NCBI GenBank assembly: GCA_964404765.1
Contig: CAYOLL010000042.1
Span: 1-41,661 of the forward strand
Direction of reading: 5' to 3'
Length of the DNA: 41,661 nucleotides
Source of the DNA: CAYOLL01 sp964404765 [NCBI: uncultured Gemmatimonadota bacterium]
GTDB taxonomy: Bacteria > 4572-55
In this document: piece after piece, positions 15,251 to 24,400 of the stretch
Position numbering within the stretch: the first letter of the stretch is position 1
Layout of the letters: every line of letters begins with the position of its first letter
Program-made: the position numbers and the translations under genes
The notes under the pieces: generated by a model
The model's input: the letters and a program-made list of their open reading frames with translations, nothing else
Told to the model about the DNA's origin: nothing
The model's database searches: none

Positions 15251-17194
15251 TTAACTGTTGGACCGGCGGTTCAGTAATTGAATCCGGTGACGGGCTTCCT
15301 CAACATAAATACTATTGGGGAAACGGGTCAGGACAGCTTCATATTCAATCAGCGCCTTATCCCGCTGTTTAAGATCGGACTCGTATATTTCGGCAATCTG
15401 CATTTGCGCTTGCGGGGCAATGTTACTTTCCGGATAGTAAGAAATCAGCGTGCGAAAATCTTTGATAGCTGTTTCCGGATTTTCTTTAGCAACCATGCGG
15501 CGCAGTTGGCCGAGTTTAAACAGGGCGTAATCGGTTAGATCCGGTTTATTTTCGCTCTCGGCAGAGGCCGGCAGGGTTACCAGCTCGCTATATTTGGCAA
15601 TGGCTTCGGCATATTTGTTCTGAACTTCAAGCAAAAAACCTTCAAAATAGATTTTCAATCGTCCCGGATTTTTTTGGGCGTAGAGATTGATGAAATACGC
15701 CCATTGCAGCGCATCGTTAGTTAGATCGTCAACCGCATGGGCTTTAACAAAAGCATCCAATGCCTCCATGCAGGGACTAAAATCACCCTTAAAAGCCGGT
15801 ATCAAGGCACAGTAAAATTGGGCTTGGACCACCGGATCGGATTGCGATTCGTGTTCCAGACCGGCGGATGTTCCGGCTTTTGCGCCGGGAAACTGAAAGC
15901 GTTGCAAAAGGTTGACATTGGCTGTTGGCGGAAAGTTAAAGTTGCACCAAATTTTCTCGGCCTCGGCAATTTGACCGACTCGCAAGCGGGTCTCGCCGGC
16001 GCGCAACAGCACTAATGACGCAAATTGGGACGACCGATACGTATTTAAAAAGTCCTGGTAGGTTTTATAAGCCGCGTCTGGGTTGCCTAATGCGTCTAAT
16101 TGCAAATCGCCGATGCGGATCATGGCTTGCTGTGCCTGTTGGGTGCCGGGAATATCTTTAATCAATAGTTGGTACGCGCTGATAGCCCCATCAAAATTAT
16201 TGAGTTTCATTTGGCAATCGGCCAACTTTAAGCGGGCATCGAGTGAAAAAGCGCTTTTGGGATAACTTTGAATCAGCTGGTTAAAGGCCAAAATTGCTGT
16301 TTGATAACGGGCACGGGCCAGACAATTGTTACCGAACTCAATCAACGTGCGCCCATCCTGTGGCTGCAGCGCTTCCATGCGGATGTAGGTTTGGAGCGCT
16401 TTATCCTCTTGATTTAACTCGGCGTACAAATCGCCCAGTACCCGCAAAATAGCGCCGTTTTTCGGCAACTTTAATGCTGCCTGCTCAGCTTCCAGTAGAA
16501 CTCCGGCTTTTACTGCGGCAATGTCGGTTTCCTTTAAAGTTTCATCTTTGGCCATTGTTTTAAAAAATCCAAAAACCCGTTGCTCTACATAATTCCATTG
16601 CACGGTTTCTTTGCTCAGCCAGAGGAGATATTCGCGGGTAGCCAGGCTGTACTTGCCCAGTTGCTCATACATTTGGGCGACTTCCATTGCGAAGAGTGTT
16701 GGGTCGTTTTTGACTTTACGCGCTTCCATATAAATTTTAGCAGCTTCATCCCAAAAGCCGTTGCTACTAAATGAGCGCGCAACGGTCGTGTAGGTGTTAA
16801 GGTCGGTAGCAGCGTTTTTGAGCACTATCTGTAAATGCTCGTAGGCTTTTTCGCGATTGCCCAGTCGTAAGTATGCCTCACCCAGCCAGCGCCGATAGTT
16901 TTCATCATTCGGATGTTGTTTGACAAATTGCAACTGCCGGTCAACTAAAGCCTGTGGCTCTAAATGGCGATAAAGCCGATCCAATGTCGTCGAGAGCTGC
17001 CGGTCACCTGGCTTTTCAGCATATAAACTTTCGCATACCCTGATCGCCTCATTAAAGTTACCGGTTCGTTCCAGCTTGTTCACCTGACGTAATTGATCGT
17101 TAATATTTTGATTAACTGGTACTGGCTGCGCTGACAGTGCGCTGTTCAATAACATCATAATAGCTGTAATGGCAAAAAAATAAGAAATTTTCAT
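15251..17194 (-). CDS. Secreted tetratricopeptide-repeat protein
   Basis: This 647-residue protein has a cleavable-looking signal peptide ('MKISYFFAITAIMMLLNSAL', cleavage near SA-QP). It then shows TPR-like helix pairs throughout, for example 'NDENYRRWLGEAYLRLGNRE', 'DGRTLIEFGNNCLARARYQ', 'SAFSLDARLKLADCQMKLN' and 'NIAPQAQMQIAEIYESDLKQ'. The C-terminal repeats resemble YbgF/BamD-type 'YPxS..A.LxxA' motifs. It is likely a periplasmic scaffold, with unknown partners. ATG 17194 is chosen because GGAGAAAC lies just upstream, instead of an extended frame reaching 17227 without a ribosome site. Confidence 0.85.
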   Translation of the reverse strand: MKISYFFAITAIMMLLNSALSAQPVPVNQNINDQLRQVNKLERTGNFNEAIRVCESLYAEKPGDRQLSTTLDRLYRHLEPQALVDRQLQFVKQHPNDENYRRWLGEAYLRLGNREKAYEHLQIVLKNAATDLNTYTTVARSFSSNGFWDEAAKIYMEARKVKNDPTLFAMEVAQMYEQLGKYSLATREYLLWLSKETVQWNYVEQRVFGFFKTMAKDETLKETDIAAVKAGVLLEAEQAALKLPKNGAILRVLGDLYAELNQEDKALQTYIRMEALQPQDGRTLIEFGNNCLARARYQTAILAFNQLIQSYPKSAFSLDARLKLADCQMKLNNFDGAISAYQLLIKDIPGTQQAQQAMIRIGDLQLDALGNPDAAYKTYQDFLNTYRSSQFASLVLLRAGETRLRVGQIAEAEKIWCNFNFPPTANVNLLQRFQFPGAKAGTSAGLEHESQSDPVVQAQFYCALIPAFKGDFSPCMEALDAFVKAHAVDDLTNDALQWAYFINLYAQKNPGRLKIYFEGFLLEVQNKYAEAIAKYSELVTLPASAESENKPDLTDYALFKLGQLRRMVAKENPETAIKDFRTLISYYPESNIAPQAQMQIAEIYESDLKQRDKALIEYEAVLTRFPNSIYVEEARHRIQLLNRRSNS

Positions 17195-17365
17195 TGTTTC
17201 TCCGGGGAAAGCATTATACAGAATCAAGAATCATAAACATGGCCGATTTTACAAACCCGCCTGTTAAAGGTTTCAATACGAATGATTAGCATCAGGAAAT
17301 GCGATGATTGCGGCGCCCGTCCGGCAACGGCATATTTTATATGGATTGAAGATTGAAGTGCAATA

Positions 17366-17451
17366 AACATGGATACGCAGGATAGACAAGATGGAAAGCA
17401 ATAAAAGCAACGAGTTCCATTTCCATCCTGTCCATCTTGTTTATCCATGTT
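17366..17451. repeat. Imperfect inverted repeat, TPR-manC gap
   Basis: AACATGGATA (17366-17375) pairs with TATCCATGTT (17442-17451). Inside the arms are ACAAGATGG and CCATCTTGT, and AGGAT and ATCCT phrases, so the stem is interrupted. The 17195-17572 gap (378 bases) holds this repeat and the terminator at 17521 and no credible gene. Confidence 0.65.
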
Positions 17452-17520
17452 AAAGTTAAAATGGAATAGAGAATAGAGGTTTGATGCAGGGTGCAAAAGG
17501 CAGGTTAAATCCGTGTTGAG

Positions 17521-17561
17521 AGAAAGACTTTCCAAATCTTGCCAATTTGGAAAGTCTTTCT
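17521..17561. terminator. Perfect 17-bp hairpin after manC
   Basis: Arms 17521-17537 and 17545-17561 are exact reverse complements over a 7-base loop. It lies 11 bases beyond the manC stop on the minus strand. There is no strong U run on that side, so termination is inferred from position and stem strength; it could instead stabilise the RNA 3' end. Confidence 0.6.
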
Positions 17562-17572
17562 GGCATCTTTGT

Positions 17573-18658
17573 TTACAAAAGGTCTTTTAGCCCGCGTTGT
17601 TCGAGAAGCTCCACGATTTTCTTTACGTCTTGGGCGCGACCGCGATCGCAGATTAAAACTGCATCCGGTGTTTCTACGATGATTAAATTGCTGACGTTAA
17701 CCAGCGAGACGGTTTTTGTCGGGCTATAAACCACACAATGGCTTGCGTTGACGGCCAACAACGGCAAACCGAAAACCGCATTTTGGTTCGCGTCTGCCGG
17801 CCAAATTGAATCTAATGCATTCCAGCTGCCAACGTCATCCCAGCCAAAGTCACCCTTAATGCAAAAGACCTGCTGGGCACGTTCCATAATTCCGTAATCA
17901 ATCGAAATAGATTCAAGTTCCGGATAGGTTTCATTGAGGACGTTGCGTTCGTTTTCTGTGCCAATTGCAACGCGAATGCGCATTAAGTGTTTATAAATTC
18001 GTGGCAAGTAGCGTTCAATCGCCGATTGAATTGTCGAGGCCCGCCAGGCAAACATTCCGCTGTTCCACAAAAAATTTTCAGACTTAATAAACTCCTCTGC
18101 TGTTTCTGCATTCGGTTTCTCACGGAAATTTTTGACTTCATACAAACCCTGTTTGCGAACTTTAGCCGTTTCATTGCCTAATTGAATATAGCCGTAGCCT
18201 GTTTCCGGATAGGTTGGCGTAATACCGATTGTCAGGAGTTTGCCGCTGTCTTGAGCCGCTTCGACCGCCGTAAGCAAAGTCTCGCGAAACAATTTGACAT
18301 TTTTGATTAAATGGTCGGAAGGAAGCACAACCATGAGGGCATCGGAGTCGTGCTTAAGAATGTGCACCGCGCCAAAACCGATGGCAGCCGCGGTATTACG
18401 TCCGGTTGGCTCCTGCAAAATATTACGCAGCGGCAACTCCGGCAATTGGGCATGCACTTCATCGGCATAGCGCGTGTTGGTAACTACGTAAATACGTTCA
18501 TGGGGGATAATCGGCAGAATACGATCCACTGTTTCTTGAATCATGGTAAGATTGCTGGTAATTTGCAATAATTGTTTGGGCATACGCTCCCGGCTTAGCG
18601 GCCAAAAACGCGTACCTTTGCCACCGGCCATAATGACTGCAAAAAGATGATCTTTCAT
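17573..18658 (-). CDS. manC: Mannose-1-phosphate guanylyltransferase
   Basis: This 361-residue enzyme makes GDP-mannose from mannose-1-phosphate and GTP, for surface polysaccharide. It has the nucleotidyl-transferase signature 'MAGGKGTRFWPLSRERMPKQ' (10-29), 'EPTGRNTAAAIGFGA', 'VLPSDHLI', 'FREKPN...LWNSGMFAWR' and 'SIDYGIMERA'. It lacks the ~110-residue cupin isomerase domain of bifunctional ManC/AlgA, so it is the short monofunctional form. ATG 18658 has AAGGA 8 bases upstream. It is 20 bases downstream of a coiled-coil gene and appears to be the last gene of a glyS-coil-manC operon. Confidence 0.93.
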   Translation of the reverse strand: MKDHLFAVIMAGGKGTRFWPLSRERMPKQLLQITSNLTMIQETVDRILPIIPHERIYVVTNTRYADEVHAQLPELPLRNILQEPTGRNTAAAIGFGAVHILKHDSDALMVVLPSDHLIKNVKLFRETLLTAVEAAQDSGKLLTIGITPTYPETGYGYIQLGNETAKVRKQGLYEVKNFREKPNAETAEEFIKSENFLWNSGMFAWRASTIQSAIERYLPRIYKHLMRIRVAIGTENERNVLNETYPELESISIDYGIMERAQQVFCIKGDFGWDDVGSWNALDSIWPADANQNAVFGLPLLAVNASHCVVYSPTKTVSLVNVSNLIIVETPDAVLICDRGRAQDVKKIVELLEQRGLKDLL

Positions 18659-18678
18659 ATAGAAGTCCTTAAAAATTT

Positions 18679-19143
18679 CTATGCGACGATGCGGGCGCCT
18701 TCCAAACGACCCAAGCGCTGGTCGTGATCCCGCAGTTGTTTGTCGTGGCGGTCCACGCGGACGACATTGACAATTTTTTCTTGTTTGAGCTCTTGCAAGT
18801 CTTTAACAATCGTGTCCAATATGGTCAAGATACGATCTTGGCTCTGTCTAAATTCGTCTATGCTGACCGTGCGGGCTAAACCGGCTTTTATATCCAGTAC
18901 CTCCAAAATAATCTTATCCTGATTTTTCTTTAAAATGGCTACGTCGGATTTAAGCACAGTCACGTCGGATTTAAGTTCCGCCACGTCGGATTTAAGCGAA
19001 GAAACATTTCCTTCCAGTTTATCAAAACGGAGCTCCAGTTGTTTAAAGCCGGTTTCCGCGGACGCTTTGTCTTTTTTGGAAACCTTTGGCGCATTTTTTT
19101 TAATCGGCGTAGCTTCCATTTTTTCGATCTTTTTACCCGGCAT
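18679..19143 (-). CDS. Coiled-coil protein with heptad repeats
   Basis: This 154-residue protein (from ATG 19143) has a Lys-rich N-terminus and then a continuous heptad region with 'LKSDVAELKSDVTVLKSDVA', a four-fold LKSDV repeat. A second helix region follows ('SQDRILTILDTIVKDLQELKQ') and the end reads 'HDKQLRDHDQRLGRLE'. It should form a parallel coiled coil, perhaps a trimer. No known function is recognised; similar proteins are widespread. ATG 19143 follows GGGGGAG, which decides it over the in-frame TTG at 19158. It sits between glyS (31 bases upstream) and manC, so co-transcription is probable. Confidence 0.7.
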   Translation of the reverse strand: MPGKKIEKMEATPIKKNAPKVSKKDKASAETGFKQLELRFDKLEGNVSSLKSDVAELKSDVTVLKSDVAILKKNQDKIILEVLDIKAGLARTVSIDEFRQSQDRILTILDTIVKDLQELKQEKIVNVVRVDRHDKQLRDHDQRLGRLEGARIVA

Positions 19144-19174
19144 GATCTCCCCCTTCAATAGTTGGCACGTATGC

Positions 19175-21271
19175 TTACTCTTTTTCCCCGCTCACAACAA
19201 TCAACGAAAAATCGGCAATGCGATCAAACAGTTGCTTGATCGCCTGGAGCAAAGCCAACCGATTATTACGCAGCGCCGCATCTTCAGCCATGACAAAAAC
19301 CTTGTCGAAAAAGTGATCAATGGGTTGTCGAAGTTTGACCATTTGCTCTAAGGCGGTTGAATAGCGCTTTTGTTCAATCAAATCCGTCACCGGTTGTCGC
19401 GCGGATTGCAAAGCTTCATACAGGGCTTTTTCTTCGTCCTGTTGGAAATAAGCAGGGTCAATTGCCGGCAGGTTTCCAATTTTCTTTAAGATATTGGTAA
19501 CGCGCTTGTTAGCCGTAGCAATGGAGTCAAAATCGGGGTGGCGGCGGATATCCTGGATGGCTTGGGTGCGCTGCCGGGTATCGACAAAATTATCGTACGA
19601 GCAGGCCAGCACGGCATCGATCGTATCATAAGCATATTTGGCTTCGGTTAAAACATTTTTGAGGCGCTGCTTCATAAAATCCAGCACATCGGCCTGCACG
19701 TCCGGCTGCAAGCGTTTTAGCTTTGCAGACAATGCGCTTAGGGCATGGCCCACCAGGTGCGAAATGGAAAAGTCAAGTCCGCGTTCCAGAATAATGCGTG
19801 TTATACCCAAAGCGGCTCGCCGCAACGCATACGGGTCTTGGGAACCGGTCGGAATAATGCCCACGCCAAAACAGCCAACGACGGTATCTAATTTATCGGC
19901 CAGCGCAACCAGCGCGCCTTCGAGCGTTTCCGGCGTTTGGTCTTCGGCATAGCGTGGCATGTAGTGTTCATAAATGCCTTTAGCGACTGTGGCCGGTTCG
20001 CCGTCATGAACCGCATATTTCCAGCCCATAAAACCCTGTAGCTTGGTAAATTCCTTCTCGCCGATCATGCCAGTCACCAGGTCGGCTTTTGCCAGCAACG
20101 CTACCCGCAGGCAGCGCTGTTTCTCCGCCTCTGACAGCTTGAGCGTATCGGCCAGGGCAGCGGTTAATGTTTGAATGCGCGCGACTTTTTCATACACCGT
20201 GCCCAGGTCTTTCTGAAACAAGACGTTTTTTAATTTATCCGTTTTAGCGGCCAGCGGCGTTTTTTTGTCTTCTTCAAAAAAGAAGCGGGCGTCAGCTAAC
20301 CGGGCCCGAATGACCCGCTCGCTGCCTACTTTGACCGTAGCATCATTGCTGGAACTGCTGTTGCTGATTTGAATGAAGTTGGGCAGCAAGCCACCATCAG
20401 GATTGCGCATAGCAAAGCATTTTTGATGCTCTTCAATTGACGTAATAATCACGCGATCCGGCAAAATCAGGTATTCTTCTTTGAAAGAGCCGACTACGGC
20501 ATGGGGCGTTTCCACCAGATTGGTGACAACATCCAGCAGACGGTCATTTTCCACCAGCGTGGCGCCCATTTTTGCCGCCGTTGCATGTAAGTCCTGCCGA
20601 ATAAATTCTTTACGCTTGAGCGGATCAAAGTGAATATTAGCATAATGCAAGACTTCAAAATATTTTTGCGGATCATGGATCACGAAGGGGCCCGGGCTGA
20701 GCCAGCGATGGCCGTAGGTTAAGTTTTCGGCAATGATGCCGTCTACGTTAAACTCGATGACGGACTCGCCAAAGAGCGCCAGCAGCCAGCTAATGGGACG
20801 GGCAAAACGTATGGACTTGTGACCCCAGCGCATGGTCTTTGGGAAAGAAAGCGTGGTTACCAATTCCGCCAGAATGCCGGACAAAAGTTGGGTTGTCGGG
20901 CGGCCTTCCTCCTTTTGCAAAAAAGCCACGTATTCGCCTTTTTCGGTCTGCTTAAGATAGAGGTCTTCGACGCTTTTGCCCTTGCCTTTGGCAAAGCCGA
21001 TGGCCGCTTTGGTTGGCTGTCCGCTTTCGTCAAAAGCCACTTTTTTGGCTGGGCCAAGATGCTCCAGGGATAGATCGTCCTGCCGCTCGCTCAAGCCGGT
21101 AATATGGATGACTAACCGGCGTGGTGTGCCGTATGTGGCGGCAAGATCAAAGGTTAGACGATTTTGGGTCAACAATTTTTTGGCTTTTTCGGCCAATTGG
21201 GCTAATGCCGGATCGATAAAGCCATGCGGTAATTCTTCGATACCAATTTCGAAAAGTAAGTCTTTGCTCAC
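19175..21271 (-). CDS. glyS: Glycyl-tRNA synthetase, beta subunit
   Basis: This 698-residue protein matches the beta subunit of tetrameric bacterial GlyRS: 'LLFEIGIEELPHGFIDPAL' at the start, 'MRWGHKSIRFARPISWLLAL', 'YGHRWLSPGPFVI', 'PDRVIITSIEEHQKCFAM' and 'GIIPTGSQDPYALRRAALGI' near residue 470. It charges tRNA-Gly together with the alpha subunit, GlyQ. The start is GTG at 21271, with AAGG about 8 bases upstream. In many bacteria glyQ lies directly upstream, but here the upstream neighbour is a divergent kinase, so glyQ must be elsewhere. Confidence 0.95.
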   Translation of the reverse strand: MSKDLLFEIGIEELPHGFIDPALAQLAEKAKKLLTQNRLTFDLAATYGTPRRLVIHITGLSERQDDLSLEHLGPAKKVAFDESGQPTKAAIGFAKGKGKSVEDLYLKQTEKGEYVAFLQKEEGRPTTQLLSGILAELVTTLSFPKTMRWGHKSIRFARPISWLLALFGESVIEFNVDGIIAENLTYGHRWLSPGPFVIHDPQKYFEVLHYANIHFDPLKRKEFIRQDLHATAAKMGATLVENDRLLDVVTNLVETPHAVVGSFKEEYLILPDRVIITSIEEHQKCFAMRNPDGGLLPNFIQISNSSSSNDATVKVGSERVIRARLADARFFFEEDKKTPLAAKTDKLKNVLFQKDLGTVYEKVARIQTLTAALADTLKLSEAEKQRCLRVALLAKADLVTGMIGEKEFTKLQGFMGWKYAVHDGEPATVAKGIYEHYMPRYAEDQTPETLEGALVALADKLDTVVGCFGVGIIPTGSQDPYALRRAALGITRIILERGLDFSISHLVGHALSALSAKLKRLQPDVQADVLDFMKQRLKNVLTEAKYAYDTIDAVLACSYDNFVDTRQRTQAIQDIRRHPDFDSIATANKRVTNILKKIGNLPAIDPAYFQQDEEKALYEALQSARQPVTDLIEQKRYSTALEQMVKLRQPIDHFFDKVFVMAEDAALRNNRLALLQAIKQLFDRIADFSLIVVSGEKE

Positions 21272-21362
21272 GTTATGACCTTTCCGTACTCATTTAATTT
21301 GAGTGTCTCTCAGCTAAATTTTTTTCATATCCAAGCACTCAAATAACGCTGTCCAAAAAGGC

Positions 21363-21390
21363 TTGTCAAGCGAAATATACACGCTACTTT
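21363..21390 (+). promoter_or_regulatory. Possible promoter for the sensor kinase
   Basis: TTGTCA (21363-21368), a 16-base spacer and TACTTT (21385-21390) resemble a sigma-70-type promoter in the 222-base gap between glyS (-) and the kinase (+). The match is modest, and some FCB-group bacteria use a different -7 element, so the call is tentative. Confidence 0.3.
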
Positions 21391-21493
21391 TTTATTGAAG
21401 TATGGGGATGAAACGTGTATCATCTATCCCAATCAGGTTTTTAGCCGAGAATTTATCCACTACTTTCGGGGGTTCACAATTTTCAAGCCGGCC

Positions 21494-24400
21494 ATGTTTA
21501 AATTTAAATATTTCCTGTTGACAGCTTTAATGTTGGCGCAATATTTCAGCGCCGTCGTTCCGGCCTGGGCCTCTTTTGATCCCGGACGGATTAAATATTC
21601 TTATCTGACCATGAAGCAGGGTTTATCCAAAAATGCAATCACTTGCCTGTTTCAGGATCGCACTGGGTATATGTGGATCGGCACGATTGATGGTTTGAAC
21701 AAATATGACGGTTATACGATGACCGTCTATAAGCGTGATAAAAACAACGCCGCTTCCTTGACCAATAACTATATCCGGACTATTGCCGAAGATAAAGACG
21801 GCCGGATTTGGGTTGGCACCAGCAACGGCCTGGATCGCTTAGACCCAATTACGGAATCGTTCACGCATTACGCCGCTGTGGACAGCCTGCCGTTTAGTTT
21901 AAGCGGCAACAGTGTGTGGACTACTTATGCCGATCGCGCCGGGCGGATGTGGGTTGGCACCGATATGGGGCTTAACCTGTACGATCCGGATAAAGACCGC
22001 TTTTTCCATTATAAAAAAGAGCCGCTGAATCCAAACTCGCTCTGCAATGACGAAGTCTTTACTATTTTTGAAGATAGCTCCGGCGCGCTATGGGTGGGCA
22101 CGGCCAATGGACTGAACCGGCTTTCTTTACAAAACGAGGGCAATCCGCCGGTTTTCCATTTTGCGCATTACAAGTATGACGGCCAGCCTTTTGCCTTGAG
22201 CAGCAACAAGGTTTTGACAATTTTTGAAGACGCCGCCAGGAATTTGTGGATAGGCACACAGGGCGGCGGCCTGAATCGTTACAATCCAGAGTCAGACAAT
22301 TTTGCGCATTATTTTGCGGATGCAAATAACCCTAACAGCTTAAGTTCCAATAGCGTCGTTGGAATTTGCCAGGATCGCCCGGGGTATTTATGGATCGCAG
22401 CAAACAACGGGCTTAATATTTTTGACACCGAGCGCAATCGCTTTTATCACCTCCAGCAGCGGGTAGATTCTTCCAGCGAAGTGGGCCTAAGCAGCGAGCG
22501 GATTTTATGCTTTTTGACCGATCAGTCCGGCTTGATTTGGGTAGGGACTTATGGCGGCGGCATCACGATTCTGAACCAATCGGAAATCCAGTTTGGCCAC
22601 TTTCGTCCGCAGGCTGGCAATCGCAACAGTTTGGTAGATGGAACGGTCTGGTCTATTTTCGAAGACAGCGCCCATAAACTATGGGTTGGCACGGACAAAG
22701 GCTTAAGCCACACCGACTCCCTGCGCGAAAAATTTACCCATTTCCGCGACTCCGCCACCGATCAAAACGCTTTAAGCCTGGAATCGGTTTTAGCAATGAC
22801 CGAAGACAAATACGGCACGCTTTGGGTTGGCACATACACCGGCGGACTCAGCCGCTATTTACCCGACGAAAACCGCGTTATCAGCTACAGCTATGATCCG
22901 CTGGACGCTAATGGGTTAAACAGCAATTTGATCCGCGCGCTTTATCGTGATCGCGCCGATGAGGTATGGGTCGGGACTTCCGGCGGCGGCCTGAATCGTT
23001 TCACGCCCAACCCGCCCAAAGCCAAATCGGCCACGACCCATTTTGTCAGCTACAAGTTTGATCCCAAAGACGCCGCCAGTCTCAGCAACAATAGCGTCTG
23101 GTGCATTTTACAGGATCGCGCCGGCATGATGTGGATTGGAACGTACGGCGGTTTGAACCGGTTAGACCCGAAAACCGGTCAATGTGTGCGCTATCAAAAT
23201 GATCCGCACAGCCCGGGGTCGCTTAGTAATAACAGCGTGTGGTCGTTGGCCGAAGACCTTAACGGGCGGATCTGGGCCGGTACCGATGACGGTTTAAATT
23301 GTTATGATCCAAAAATTGACCGGTTTTACGTTTACACAACAGATGACGGATTGCCGGATAACGTGATTCGCGGTATTTTGGGAGATGCGCGGGGAAACTT
23401 ATGGATCAGCACGACAAAAGGTTTATGCAGCTTCGATCAAACTTCCGGACGTGTGCGCTTATTTGATACCGCCGATGGCATTCAAGACCCGGAGTTTAAT
23501 CCCGGCGCCTGTTTTAAAAGTGCGGATGGCGAAATGTTTTTTGGCGGGATTAACGGTTTTAACATGTTTTATCCCGACCAAATTAAGGAGGATACTTTTG
23601 CGCCGCCGGTAGTGATTACCGCTTTTAAAATTTTTGATCGCCACGTTCCCTTTGATTATGCGACACTTGCGCAAAATCCCATCAAACTTAATTACGACGA
23701 AAATTTTATTTCATTTGAGTTTGCGGCATTGGACTATCACGACCCAGTTCGCAATCAATACACCTATCGGCTGGACGGTTTTGATAAAAATTGGGTTGAT
23801 GCCGGCAATCGGCACTATGTGAGCTATACCAATCTGGCGCCAGGCACATACCTGTTCCGGGTTCGCGGGAGCAATGCCGACGGTTTCTGGAACGAGGAAG
23901 GCGCAGCGGTGGCGATTCAAGTCGTGGCGCCGTTTTGGATGGCCTGGTGGGTCAGATTGTTGACCGTTAGCGCGGCTTTGGGCTTTGTTTTTATCGCTTA
24001 TCGCGGCTGGCTGGTCAACTCGCAAAAGCGCCGGCTGGAGTTGCAGATCGCCGACCGCACCCGCGATTTACAGGAAAAAACAGAGGAACTACAGCTAAAA
24101 GCGCAAGAGCTGGCGGAATCTAACCAGCGCATCACGGTGTTTAGCGAAATCGGGCAAAAAATTACATCGGCGTTGGACCTGGAAAAAATGCTGATGTTTG
24201 TATTTAAAAACATCAATGCCATGATGGAGGCTTCAATCTTTGGCATTGGTTTCTATGATGAAGCTGAAAATTGTCTGGATTATCGCTTGTTTATTCAAAA
24301 TGGCCGGCGCGAAAACAATCTGATTATTGATTTGACCGACCGGCTCTATTTTGAAAGCTACTGCATTCAGCACCGCGACGCGGTTTTTATCGGCGATTTG

